Source: Vibrio thalassae (GTDB lineage: Bacteria > Pseudomonadota > Gammaproteobacteria > Enterobacterales > Vibrionaceae). From it: a DNA stretch of 64,000 nucleotides. Below the pieces are notes generated by a model, which saw nothing but the letters and a program-made list of their open reading frames with translations, did not search any database and was not told where the DNA came from. The DNA lies in NCBI RefSeq assembly GCF_900089835.1, contig NZ_OANU01000123.1, positions 186,001 through 250,000 on the forward strand, in the 5' to 3' direction. A program made the position numbers and the translations under genes. Below are positions 7,332 through 15,367 of the stretch, piece by piece. Every line of letters starts with the position of its first letter. Positions within the stretch are counted from its first letter, which is position 1.

Positions 7332-8534
7332 ATGATTATTGAACCTATTGTAAACGGTGTCGTGGCACGTTCAGCTCATCCGATTGGTTGCCAACAAGCG
7401 GTGCTAAATCAAATAGAGACCGTTGAACACAGCAGTCAAATTACTAACGGTCCGAAGAAAGTATTGGTGCTTGGCGCTTCCTCTGGATTTGGCCTTGCTT
7501 CTCGTATCTCATTGGCTTTTGGTGGCGCGCAGGCAGATACCATCGGTGTCTCGTTTGAGCGTGGTCCAAGCGATAAAGGAGTGGGTACTGCGGGTTGGTA
7601 CAACAATATTTATTTCCGCCAAGAAGCTGAAAAGCGTGGCTTGATTGCTAAGAACTTTGTTGGTGATGCCTTCTCTTCAGAAATGCGACAACAAGTCATT
7701 GATTATATTAAAAGTGAGTTTGGTGGCAAAGTGGATTTAGTGGTTTATAGTTTGGCCACTGGCGTAAGACCAGATCCTGAATCGGGACATTTGTGGCGCT
7801 CTGCGATTAAAACGGTGGGAGAGCCAGTTTCTGGTCCGACAATCAACATTGAACACGACAAACTGGAATCTATGGAAGTCGGGACAGCCAGTGCGGAAGA
7901 AATGGAAGCCACCATTAAGGTGATGGGCGGTGAGGATTGGCAAAGCTGGATGGAGATCCTGTCTGATGCGGATGTATTAGCCCACGGCTGCAAAACCGTT
8001 GCTTACTCTTATGTCGGCCCCGAGGTGACGTACCCAATCTACCATCATGGAACGTTAGGTAGAGCGAAGCAGCACTTGCACCATACAGCGGACGAGCTGA
8101 ACCAAAAACTTGCGACGCTTGGTGGCGAGGCCTATGTATCAGTGTGTAAAGCTCTAGTCACGAAAGCGAGTGTATTTATCCCTGCTTTTTCGCCATACAT
8201 CTTGTCGCTATTTAAGGTGATGAAACAGAAAGGCACTCATGAAGGCTGTATCGAGCAGATGCAACGTCTGTTTTCGCAACGTTTGTATGGCACTGGCGCT
8301 AGTGTTCCTGTGGACGAAGCACGCCTAATTCGAGTGGATGATTGGGAGTTAGAGCCAGAAACACAAGCGGAAGTTAGCCAACTGATGCAGCAAATGACAG
8401 CAGATAACTTTCAAGAAGTAGGGGATTACTCAGGTTATAAACTCGACTTCATGCAGCTAAATGGATTCGGCTTTGACAATGTCGACTACAACGCTCGCAT
8501 CGACATGGATAATCTTGCCTTGCTACGTCCATAA
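7332..8534 (+). CDS. fabV: FabV-type trans-2-enoyl-CoA/ACP reductase (NADH)
   Basis: A 400-residue enzyme of the FabV/TER family, which reduces trans-2-enoyl-CoA or enoyl-ACP, effectively in one direction. Seen: the Rossmann motif VLGASSGFGLASRI (about 47-60), FERGPSDKGVGTAGWYN with a Glu after beta-2 typical of NADH use, and the family Y-x8-K active site (Tyr237, Lys246 in YHHGTLGRAK). Where many FabV proteins have a second Lys directly after the first, a Gln follows here. Housekeeping FabV of vibrios is normally not inside an acyl-CoA cluster, so this copy is more likely a crotonyl-CoA reductase, replacing the butyryl-CoA dehydrogenase/Etf complex of clostridia. A terminator follows directly. 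Confidence 0.9.
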   Translation: MIIEPIVNGVVARSAHPIGCQQAVLNQIETVEHSSQITNGPKKVLVLGASSGFGLASRISLAFGGAQADTIGVSFERGPSDKGVGTAGWYNNIYFRQEAEKRGLIAKNFVGDAFSSEMRQQVIDYIKSEFGGKVDLVVYSLATGVRPDPESGHLWRSAIKTVGEPVSGPTINIEHDKLESMEVGTASAEEMEATIKVMGGEDWQSWMEILSDADVLAHGCKTVAYSYVGPEVTYPIYHHGTLGRAKQHLHHTADELNQKLATLGGEAYVSVCKALVTKASVFIPAFSPYILSLFKVMKQKGTHEGCIEQMQRLFSQRLYGTGASVPVDEARLIRVDDWELEPETQAEVSQLMQQMTADNFQEVGDYSGYKLDFMQLNGFGFDNVDYNARIDMDNLALLRP

Positions 8535-8558
8535 TGCATTGATCTGTTGTATGTATTG

Positions 8559-8584
8559 AGCCCTAATGTGCTTAGGGCTTTTTT
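8559..8584 (+). terminator. Rho-independent terminator of the CoA-transferase-hydratase-reductase unit
   Basis: Perfect 8-bp stem AGCCCTAA / TTAGGGCT with a 5-base loop and five T. It ends the unit, so the MFS-esterase pair needs its own promoter. Confidence 0.9.
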
Positions 8585-8642
8585 ATGTCCCTGAAAAATA
8601 GAATAATTTCACAATCACACAATCAATGTCACACAATTCATT

Positions 8643-8661
8643 ATTGCAAATTAAGGATAAT
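8643..8661 (+). promoter_or_regulatory. Candidate LysR operator, copy 3, with upstream direct repeats
   Basis: ATTGCAAATTAAGGATAAT differs from the copy at 3916-3934 at one position. It lies 68 bases before the MFS gene and in the opposite orientation to copies 1 and 2 relative to its gene. Just upstream are two TCACACAAT repeats with a 14-base period (8615-8623 and 8629-8637), which could be further contact sites. Confidence 0.62.
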
Positions 8662-8729
8662 ACCACACATTCATTAAGGTATTATTGATAGTGAAAATAT
8701 GAACAGGGAAACCTTACAAGGTATATAAT

Positions 8730-9935
8730 ATGAATAAGAAACATCTTATCGAAATTACGATATTCCTCACCTACGCCCTATTTGCTATGTCCTGGGTTGC
8801 TGGATCTATTATGACCAAAGATATCATGGCTTTTTATGATATTGATGGTATGGCAGCTGCAACTTGGATGACGAACGCGATTACTATTGCAAAAATAATT
8901 GGTAACTTGGCCGCAGCATGGCTATTAGTCAAAATGGGACCGAAAAAAGCATTTACTATTGCATCATTACTTATTGTTGCTGGTGCGATCGGTGCTTTTG
9001 CTTCTAATTATCCACTTTATGTCTTTTCTCGTTTAGTAATGGGATTTGGCGGTGCATTTGCGATTGTCTATTTCAACCCTATTGTTATTAAATATTTTGA
9101 CGCTAGTGAAAGACCGGTTATTAACGGCATTAACGCAGCAGCATTTAATATGGGTAATCTTTTAGCGTTACTATTTACAGGTTCACTATTAGCTTCGTTA
9201 GGTAATTGGCAGAATGTTATTCTGGCTATTTCTGCAATTAGTTTGGCAATTTTGGTTATTTGGTGGTTTGTGAGTGATGACTTCTCACTATCTAATTCGT
9301 CTGATAATCAACAACAAGCAAACTACACACTCAACGATGGTATGAAAGAGTCGGTAAACTGGTGGCTGCCTATTGCGTATTCTGGATTGCTGTTTTGCTA
9401 TATTTCGGTCTTTGCACTCTTCCCACTGGTCCCAAGCTTTGCAGCAGAGGCTAAGTATTTATCATCGATTATGATTGGTGCCGGTATGGTGGGAACGATG
9501 GCAGGTATCCTAGTTGCTAAACGTTATCCGCTTAGAGTACCTGTTATTCGCTACTGTGGGTTGGCTATGACTCTATTTGCTGCATTGATGATTACTACAA
9601 GCAACCCTATGGTCGCTTATATAGCAGCTTTCACTGCAGGTTTCTTTATGTTCGTACCGATGACGGCGTTGATTACATTGCCTCAAGAGCTTCCTAATAT
9701 GACCCCTGGCCGCATTACGGTAATTTTCGGTATGTTCTGGTCCATTTCATATTTAATTGAAACGATTCTGATGTACTTTGCGGGTGTGATTGCCGATATG
9801 ACAGGAAATATCGCTTATGGGGCCACCTTCGCGGTGATCTGCTCTTCGACTTTCTTCCTTGCCAGTTTCTTCTTACCCGAAACAGGCAAAAAAGAACTCG
9901 TCATCACTGGCCCAGCATCGACAAAAAATGCTTAA
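8730..9935 (+). CDS. MFS transporter
   Basis: A 401-residue membrane protein with about 12 predicted TM segments in two halves divided by a hydrophilic stretch near residues 190-210 (SDDFSLSNSSDNQQQ). The MFS loop 2-3 element is relaxed (LVKMGPKKAF). No close subfamily can be named; the short soluble parts resemble small-anion carriers of the CynX/NarK sort. It starts a unit with the esterase nine bases downstream and carries the shared 19-bp dyad in its promoter. A likely role is export of the cluster's acid product or uptake of its substrate. Direction and substrate are open. Confidence 0.8.
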   Translation: MNKKHLIEITIFLTYALFAMSWVAGSIMTKDIMAFYDIDGMAAATWMTNAITIAKIIGNLAAAWLLVKMGPKKAFTIASLLIVAGAIGAFASNYPLYVFSRLVMGFGGAFAIVYFNPIVIKYFDASERPVINGINAAAFNMGNLLALLFTGSLLASLGNWQNVILAISAISLAILVIWWFVSDDFSLSNSSDNQQQANYTLNDGMKESVNWWLPIAYSGLLFCYISVFALFPLVPSFAAEAKYLSSIMIGAGMVGTMAGILVAKRYPLRVPVIRYCGLAMTLFAALMITTSNPMVAYIAAFTAGFFMFVPMTALITLPQELPNMTPGRITVIFGMFWSISYLIETILMYFAGVIADMTGNIAYGATFAVICSSTFFLASFFLPETGKKELVITGPASTKNA

Positions 9936-9944
9936 GGAGAAATC

Positions 9945-10877
9945 ATGCGTCAAGTAAGCCCAAAACTACAACCTTGGTTAGACAATTTTAATGTGCTTGT
10001 GGGTCAACTCGTTGCCAATGGCTTTAAAGCGACCGCAACGAATGCTCGCGAAGGACTAGCGAACCTAACCAAAGGCTTGGTCACCGAGATCCCAGCTGTG
10101 GCTTGGATTCAAGATGACTTAGTCTCTGGAGAGGACTACCAAGTTCCTGTGCGTATTTATCATCCGCAACCTGAAAAAGCGTTACCCGTTCTGGTTTATT
10201 ATCATGGCGGAGGACATATGGCAGGTAGCGTGACAGTGTATGACCCTATTTGCCGCAAGTTAGCACTGGCTACTGAGCACGTTGTAGTGTCTGTCGACTA
10301 TCGATTAGCACCAGAGTGTCGTTATCCGGCTGGAGTGAACGATGCCTACGCTGTGGTTAAAAATCTTTGGCCGACACTAGATGCTCGTCAAATCAACTAC
10401 ATCCCACAACTGTCCATTGCTGGTGACTCTGGTGGCGGTGCACTGGTAGCGACGGTAAGCGCGAAAGCTCAGTTTGATGAGGCAGTACACATTCATAAGC
10501 AAGTGATGATTTATCCGAGCTTAGATTACACCATGTCAGGTGGCTCAATCGATGAGAATGCGACGGGCTATTTATTACAAAAGGCCAAAATTGCTTGGTA
10601 CTTCGATAATTATTTCCAGGCGCAGGACGACAGAAAACAGGCGTCTCCTTTATTTCAGCCAATGACGCAAGGTTTACCTGAAACGTTATTGATTACCGCA
10701 GAGTTTTGTCCATTGAGAGATGAAGGACTGTCTTACTGTGAACTAGCGAGAGCCGCAGGTGTAACCGTTGAACATTATCACTTCAAAGATATGATTCATA
10801 CCTTCATGAATATGGAAGATTTAGTGAAAGAAGACTGTGAGTTGTTGTATCAGAAAGTCGCGCACTTTTTGAAATAA
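9945..10877 (+). CDS. HSL-type alpha/beta hydrolase (carboxylesterase family IV)
   Basis: A 310-residue esterase/lipase of the hormone-sensitive-lipase family. The oxyanion-hole motif HGGG is at residues 87-90 (YYHGGGHMAG), the nucleophile Ser162 in AGDSGGG, and the other triad members are probably Asp259 (LRDEG) and His285 (MIHTFMNM). No signal peptide, so it is cytoplasmic. TAAGGAG lies well placed before the ATG, and the gene is nine bases behind the MFS gene. Such enzymes prefer short acyl esters (C2-C6), which fits a regulon for short-chain acyl metabolism: the carrier may import an ester that the enzyme splits. The natural substrate cannot be deduced. Confidence 0.87.
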   Translation: MRQVSPKLQPWLDNFNVLVGQLVANGFKATATNAREGLANLTKGLVTEIPAVAWIQDDLVSGEDYQVPVRIYHPQPEKALPVLVYYHGGGHMAGSVTVYDPICRKLALATEHVVVSVDYRLAPECRYPAGVNDAYAVVKNLWPTLDARQINYIPQLSIAGDSGGGALVATVSAKAQFDEAVHIHKQVMIYPSLDYTMSGGSIDENATGYLLQKAKIAWYFDNYFQAQDDRKQASPLFQPMTQGLPETLLITAEFCPLRDEGLSYCELARAAGVTVEHYHFKDMIHTFMNMEDLVKEDCELLYQKVAHFLK

Positions 10878-10894
10878 ACATCAATAATGAAATG

Positions 10895-10923
10895 AGCGAG
10901 GAAGCCTGAGTGCTTGCCTCGCT
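10895..10923. terminator. Hairpin between convergent genes
   Basis: AGCGAGGAAGC (10895-10905) pairs with GCTTGCCTCGCT (10912-10923) with one bulged base. It lies between the esterase stop and the end of the converging BOF gene and may stop transcription from both sides, although neither side has a strong T run. Confidence 0.6.
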
Positions 10924-10943
10924 TAGTCTTATATCAAACGTAA

Positions 10944-11342
10944 TTATTTGATGATGTGGATCGACTCTGCTTCAACTGCGACATCGCTGTCGCCTTTTTC
11001 AATCTCACCGTAGATTTTTACTTTGTCGTTTGGCGTAACGGTTTGACCAGCCCATTGATCGGTATCGATCTCCACTGGCATCTCGCCAGTAGCATCTTTA
11101 AACATGTAAACTTCATGGCCCATTGACTTGACGATATGACCGACAATAGTGACTTTGTTGCCGTCAGTTAACCAACCTGCATCCATGATTTCCTGAACCG
11201 TATTTAAAGAGTCTTCCGCTGACGGTCCTTGAAACCCACCAGTCGTTGTTTCCATCGCTTCTTGATTAATCGTGCTTTGAGCCGCGAAAGCAGATGTTGA
11301 AAGAACTAGTGAGGTAATAATAGCAAGAGGGATTTTTTTCAT
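10944..11342 (-). CDS. Periplasmic BOF-family protein (YgiW/YdeI-like)
   Basis: A 132-residue exported protein. The signal peptide MKKIPLAIITSLVLSTSAFA is followed by a single OB-fold (bacterial OB-fold, BOF) with the typical GGFQGP segment, VTIVGHIV, YMFKDATGE and VKIYGEI strands. Family members such as YgiW/VisP and YdeI are stress-tolerance proteins of the periplasm that bind small ligands or envelope polymers. It is a single gene facing the esterase, with its promoter in the gap shared with the next plus-strand gene. The exact role is not visible from sequence. Confidence 0.83.
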   Translation of the reverse strand: MKKIPLAIITSLVLSTSAFAAQSTINQEAMETTTGGFQGPSAEDSLNTVQEIMDAGWLTDGNKVTIVGHIVKSMGHEVYMFKDATGEMPVEIDTDQWAGQTVTPNDKVKIYGEIEKGDSDVAVEAESIHIIK

Positions 11343-11537
11343 ATTGATTCCTTAGAAACCAGATCGAGACAGTATTACTGTCCATTGATTGAGTAAAAGC
11401 AAAAACGTACCCATTACCCGTAGTTATAGAGCAATATACAGAAAATGCCATATTTCAATAATTGAATTAATACCACCCACGTTGATTCTATGCAATTGGA
11501 TCTGATGAAAAATAAACTATCAAAAATAATAAGTTAG

Positions 11538-12005
11538 ATGATTGGATTGTCGTCTAGTGATAACAAAGATTGCTTTTTATCAGAGATAGCAGTACATATA
11601 AGCAGATTCCACGATTGGGCTTTTTCTTTGAAGCGACTCATTGAGATTTTTCCGTTTATTGCGACGTTACTATCGATACTGCTGTTAGGCGGGATCGTGA
11701 ATGCTATTGAAATGGATTTACCTCAATACCAAGCGACGGTTATCTCTCCGGAACGTGCCCCAGATGTTGCTAATGATAATCAGCTATTACGCAGTCCGCC
11801 AACGTTTCGGATTGCGATTCAAAAAGCACAGCCACCTTCAAAAGAAACGTTACCTTGGTTGCTTGTTGTATCAGCCTTTGCGCTGTTAATTTCTACACGT
11901 TGGGGTGCTTACTACACGCCTCGAAGCTATCTATTTTCAGATAGTCGTCGTTTAGCGGGTTGGCAAGACAGCAACCTTCAATATCGTTTTATTCATTCTC
12001 GTTGA
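11538..12005 (+). CDS. Hypothetical two-TM membrane protein
   Basis: A 155-residue protein that I do not recognise. It has one hydrophobic segment near residues 38-55 (FPFIATLLSILLLGGIV), a polar, Pro-rich stretch of about 45 residues, and a second segment near 104-117 (LPWLLVVSAFALLIS), then a basic tail. The middle part probably faces the periplasm. The ribosome site before the ATG is weak. It ends 58 bases before the DedA gene in the same direction, so the two may be co-transcribed. Confidence 0.6.
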   Translation: MIGLSSSDNKDCFLSEIAVHISRFHDWAFSLKRLIEIFPFIATLLSILLLGGIVNAIEMDLPQYQATVISPERAPDVANDNQLLRSPPTFRIAIQKAQPPSKETLPWLLVVSAFALLISTRWGAYYTPRSYLFSDSRRLAGWQDSNLQYRFIHSR

Positions 12006-12063
12006 TGCTCTCCAGACCCTCACTGTTATTGATGTTGTTAACCGTTGGTTTCTTGGAGTTGTT

Positions 12064-12741
12064 ATGTTTGAAGCTACTCAGGATGTTTTGATTGCGATCT
12101 GGAATCAGGACTTTAATGCGCTACTCGCACCAGAAAGCGCGATTTTGATTTACGTATTGGTGACCTTTTTTATTGGACTTGAAAGTAGCTTTCTTCCCGC
12201 AGCACCTTTGCCATGCGACAGTGTAGTCGTGCTGGTCGGGACGCTGTCAGCGGTTGGCGTTTTGAGTCCATTCATTGCCTTCCCTTTACTTATTGTTGCC
12301 GCTGTTGGTGGTAGTTGGCTGGCCTACTTGCAAGGCAGATGGCTCAACCGGCTTCCTATTGTTCGTGGCTGGCTTGCAAAAGTACCGGAAAGCAATATGC
12401 GTTTGGTTGACAATTTGCTTTGTCGACATGGCTTAGTCGCGCTGTTCTGCGCGCGTTTTGTGCCTGGTGTGCGCTCGTTAGTGCCAATGGTGATGGGGAT
12501 CCGTATGCATGATGCACCACGCTTCCATTATTTCTCTTGGTTGAGTGCCACATTATGGATTGGTTTGTTGGCGGGCGTAGGATTTCTCCTACCTGCATTG
12601 CCTGAACCAATCAGCCGCGTAACAACCATGGTTCTGATGGCTGCACCGTTTGTCACACTGTTTGCAGCAATTTGTACCTTTATGACTTGGCGATTGCGTA
12701 AAGCCATTCGTGGTTTTAGACAAACGATCAAAAAATCGTAG
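12064..12741 (+). CDS. DedA-family membrane protein
   Basis: A 225-residue polytopic protein of the DedA/VTT family, which includes undecaprenyl-phosphate and phospholipid transporters. Seen: the re-entrant N-terminal motif ESSFLPAAPLPCDSVV, the second motif RFVPGVRSLVPMVMG with the conserved Arg residues, and four to six hydrophobic segments, ending in a basic cytoplasmic tail. Members help recycle the lipid carrier for cell-wall synthesis, which suits the RodA-like gene 82 bases downstream. Which DedA subgroup it belongs to is not clear. Confidence 0.85.
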   Translation: MFEATQDVLIAIWNQDFNALLAPESAILIYVLVTFFIGLESSFLPAAPLPCDSVVVLVGTLSAVGVLSPFIAFPLLIVAAVGGSWLAYLQGRWLNRLPIVRGWLAKVPESNMRLVDNLLCRHGLVALFCARFVPGVRSLVPMVMGIRMHDAPRFHYFSWLSATLWIGLLAGVGFLLPALPEPISRVTTMVLMAAPFVTLFAAICTFMTWRLRKAIRGFRQTIKKS

Positions 12742-12783
12742 TTGATAGACTGCGTTATTTTTCCTATCACTTTATTAATTAAT

Positions 12784-12812
12784 GTAAGTGACGGCTCTGA
12801 ACGTCACTTTAC
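12784..12812 (+). terminator. Hairpin between dedA and the RodA-like gene
   Basis: GTAAGTGACG (12784-12793) pairs with CGTCACTTTAC (12802-12812) with one bulge; there is no T run. It may reduce read-through into the RodA-like gene, whose start lies 11 bases further. Confidence 0.4.
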
Positions 12813-12823
12813 CGAGCTAAATT

Positions 12824-13909
12824 TTGAAAAAGTACCTTATCCCGCAAATAGACTTGTCTATTGTGTTAGCCATTATTTCTCTTATGTTATTGAGCACGTT
12901 AACTATATGGAGTGCAAGTGGCTATAACGAGGCTGTTATTACCAACCACCTGATTCGATGTCTGCTTTCTTTGTTATGTATAGCGTTTATGTCATCCATT
13001 CCCGCTAAGCAATATCGCCGATTTTCACCATATTTGTATTTCTTTACGGTCACTTTGTTGGTAGCTGTCGTACTGGCGGGTGACAGTTCTAATGGCTCTC
13101 AGCGTTGGTTGAGTATTGCTGGATTTCGTTTTCAGCCTTCAGAACTGGTAAAACTTGCTATTCCTATGATGGTGGCATGGTTCATCCAGCAAGATGGAGA
13201 GAGACCGACAGGGATGAAAATTGTCTATGCCATGATACTGACGGCCATTCCCGCCGGACTTATTTTTGTTCAACCTGACTTAGATGGGGCGATCTTTGGC
13301 GTGATCTATATGCTGTTTGTACTCTATTTCGCGGGTATGAGCTGGAAGATCATTGGTGGCTTTGTCGGCTTGGTGGCGACGATGATTCCAGTGCTCTGGT
13401 GGTTCGTCATTGAGACCTATCAAAAGAAACGTATCTTACAATTTCTAAACCCTGAAAGTGATCCATTAGGCTCTGGTTATCAAATTATTCAGTCACATAT
13501 CGCCATTGGCTCAGGTGGTATTACCGGTAAAGGCTGGACCAATGCAACGCAAAGCTCGCTGGGTTTTATCCCTGAAAGCCATACTGACTTTATTTTTTCT
13601 GCTTATGCCGAAGAGTGGGGATTTGTAGGAAGTGTGTTGCTGCTGTCACTGTACTTGTTTATTACGCTTCGCACACTGTGGCTCTCTTGCCATTGTCATC
13701 ATGCTTATAGTCGCTTAGTTACGGGCTCATTGGCGCTAAGTTTCTTCCTATATGCGTTTATTAATACCGGAATGGTCAGCGGGATATTGCCAGTGATGGG
13801 TAGCCCACTGCCTTTCTTTAGCTATGGTGGGACGGCGATGATCACTCAAGGAATTTGCTTTGGCATTATCATGTCTTTGTGCCGAGCCTCCTCTCGATTT
13901 GAGTCTTAA
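12824..13909 (+). CDS. RodA/FtsW/SpoVE (SEDS) family protein, stand-alone copy
   Basis: A 361-residue SEDS glycosyltransferase-type membrane protein with about ten TM segments. Family signatures seen: GSQRWLSIAGFRFQPSELVK, QPDLDGAIFG (QPDLGTA in canonical RodA), the loop QSHIAIGSGGITGKGW, ESHTDFIFS and the final SPLPFFSYGGTAMI. It starts with TTG (MKKYLIPQIDL), 82 bases after dedA. Unlike the main rodA it has no PBP2, mltB or rlpA neighbour, so it is likely an extra copy with a special role. The changed QPDLD makes it diverged but not dead: the functional Asp is kept. Confidence 0.85.
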   Translation: MKKYLIPQIDLSIVLAIISLMLLSTLTIWSASGYNEAVITNHLIRCLLSLLCIAFMSSIPAKQYRRFSPYLYFFTVTLLVAVVLAGDSSNGSQRWLSIAGFRFQPSELVKLAIPMMVAWFIQQDGERPTGMKIVYAMILTAIPAGLIFVQPDLDGAIFGVIYMLFVLYFAGMSWKIIGGFVGLVATMIPVLWWFVIETYQKKRILQFLNPESDPLGSGYQIIQSHIAIGSGGITGKGWTNATQSSLGFIPESHTDFIFSAYAEEWGFVGSVLLLSLYLFITLRTLWLSCHCHHAYSRLVTGSLALSFFLYAFINTGMVSGILPVMGSPLPFFSYGGTAMITQGICFGIIMSLCRASSRFES

Positions 13910-13953
13910 ACGCGCTAAGGTAGCGACGTTGGTTCAAATCGAATATTGACATT

Positions 13954-13999
13954 GTTTGATGACCAAACTAATTTTAAATCAAATATTTTGATTATCAAA
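13954..13999. promoter_or_regulatory. Cluster of overlapping TTTGAT/ATCAAA palindromes before dmeF
   Basis: Three dyads share half-sites: GTTTG-N5-CAAAC (13954-13968), ATCAAATATTTTGAT (13978-13992) and the perfect TTTGATTATCAAA (13987-13999). The last ends seven bases before the dmeF ATG, where a Shine-Dalgarno sequence would be expected. This is a good candidate operator for the MarR-type repressor encoded behind dmeF. Confidence 0.6.
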
Positions 14000-14006
14000 C
14001 AATATT

Positions 14007-14930
14007 ATGACTGCACCGAATCACACGCTTACCCATACTCACAATTTTTCTAATCACAACCATCATGGTGAAAAGCGGACCTTCTACGTTTTGCTTCTTA
14101 CCTTAACGACCATGGTGGTGGAGATAGTGGCTGGCACGGTTTATGGCTCGATGGCGTTGCTAGCGGATGGTTGGCACATGGGGACCCATGCAGCCGCATT
14201 CTGTATTACCCTGTTTGCCTACCGTTATGCCAAAAAGCATCAGAGCAACGATAGGTTTTCATTTGGCACGGGAAAAGTGAGTGTGCTAGGTGGATATACC
14301 AGTGCAATCGCGTTAGGCATTGTGGCGTTATTGATGTTTGTTGAGTCGGTACATCGCCTGCTTAATCCCCAATCTATTCAGTTTAATGAAGCGATTATTG
14401 TTGCTTGTGTTGGTTTGGCTGTGAATGTGGCCAGTATGTTCCTGTTGGGAGAACATCATGACCATGACGAGTCACACGCTCACAATCATTCACATCATCA
14501 TGGGCATGAACATCATCATGACCATAATTTGCGCGCAGCTTATCTACATGTTCTTGCCGATGCACTCACCTCAGTAACGGCGATCGTGGCGTTAGTTTTG
14601 GGCAAGTTCTATGGCTGGGATTGGCTTGATGCGGCAATGGGAATGGTAGGCGCTATGGTGATTACCAAGTGGACATTTAGCCTAATCAAGCAAACGAGCC
14701 CGATTTTGTTGGATGAAAATATCGATAGTCACTATCGCGAAGCCATCCAAAATGAGTTAGCACCGCTTGCGAACGTTACTGATTTACATGTTTGGAGAGT
14801 GAGTGGTCACCATTACGCTGCAGCGATTACTCTTGTATCAAAAGCAGACATTTCGCTTGACGAGTATAAACAAATACTGAGTAAATTTGATAAGATTGAC
14901 CATCTCACTTTAGAAGTACATTCAGCATAA
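14007..14930 (+). CDS. dmeF: CDF-family divalent metal efflux protein DmeF
   Basis: A 307-residue cation diffusion facilitator that exports Co2+/Ni2+ and related ions by proton antiport. It has six TM segments, the metal-site signature ADGWHMGTHA in TM2 and HVLADALTS in TM5, a very His-rich loop between TM4 and TM5 (HHDHDESHAHNHSHHHGHEH), a His-rich N-terminus, and the C-terminal metallochaperone-like domain. These features match the DmeF subgroup rather than ZitB/FieF. The ATG has no clear Shine-Dalgarno sequence, as an operator-like palindrome occupies that place. Its stop overlaps the MarR start by one base. Metal specificity is from family knowledge. Confidence 0.9.
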   Translation: MTAPNHTLTHTHNFSNHNHHGEKRTFYVLLLTLTTMVVEIVAGTVYGSMALLADGWHMGTHAAAFCITLFAYRYAKKHQSNDRFSFGTGKVSVLGGYTSAIALGIVALLMFVESVHRLLNPQSIQFNEAIIVACVGLAVNVASMFLLGEHHDHDESHAHNHSHHHGHEHHHDHNLRAAYLHVLADALTSVTAIVALVLGKFYGWDWLDAAMGMVGAMVITKWTFSLIKQTSPILLDENIDSHYREAIQNELAPLANVTDLHVWRVSGHHYAAAITLVSKADISLDEYKQILSKFDKIDHLTLEVHSA

Positions 14931-15346
14931 TGCGAAACTTAGAATCGTTAAATCAGTTGCTTACTGAATTTTATGACAAGATGTCGTCATGGGAACAGTC
15001 AGTAGTAAAAGAGACAGGTTACTCCTTAGCGCAAGTTCATACCATTGAGGTGCTTGGTATTCACGGTGCTATGAGAATGAAAGAGCTTGCTGATAAACTT
15101 GGTATTACTACGGGAACATTAACGGTTCAAGTGGATAAGTTAGTTGCGGTGAATCTCATTGAGCGTTTACCACACCCTACGGATCGTCGCGCTATTGTTG
15201 TTGCACTGACTGAAGAAGGATTGCGCATTCATCGGCACCACAATCAGCTGCACTTAGACTTGGTTCGTGATTTGACGCGACATATTAATTTAGAACAAGA
15301 AGCGATGTTGATCGCGTGCCTGACCAAAATGAATCAAGAGTTTTAA
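14930..15346 (+). CDS. MarR-family transcriptional regulator
   Basis: A 138-residue winged-helix regulator: HTH near residues 42-75 (AMRMKELADKLGITTGTLTVQVDKL) and the wing LPHPTDRRAIVVALTEEG. It overlaps dmeF by one base (TAATG), so it is translationally linked and probably represses the dmeF promoter through the palindromes at 13954-13999. DmeF is usually controlled by a CsoR/RcnR-type protein (DmeR) in other bacteria; a MarR partner is less usual. Candidate metal ligands such as the HRHHNQLH segment near residues 101-108 may sense Co/Ni, which is inference. Confidence 0.87.
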   Translation: MRNLESLNQLLTEFYDKMSSWEQSVVKETGYSLAQVHTIEVLGIHGAMRMKELADKLGITTGTLTVQVDKLVAVNLIERLPHPTDRRAIVVALTEEGLRIHRHHNQLHLDLVRDLTRHINLEQEAMLIACLTKMNQEF

Positions 15347-15367
15347 CCCGCGATATCACCAACTTTG

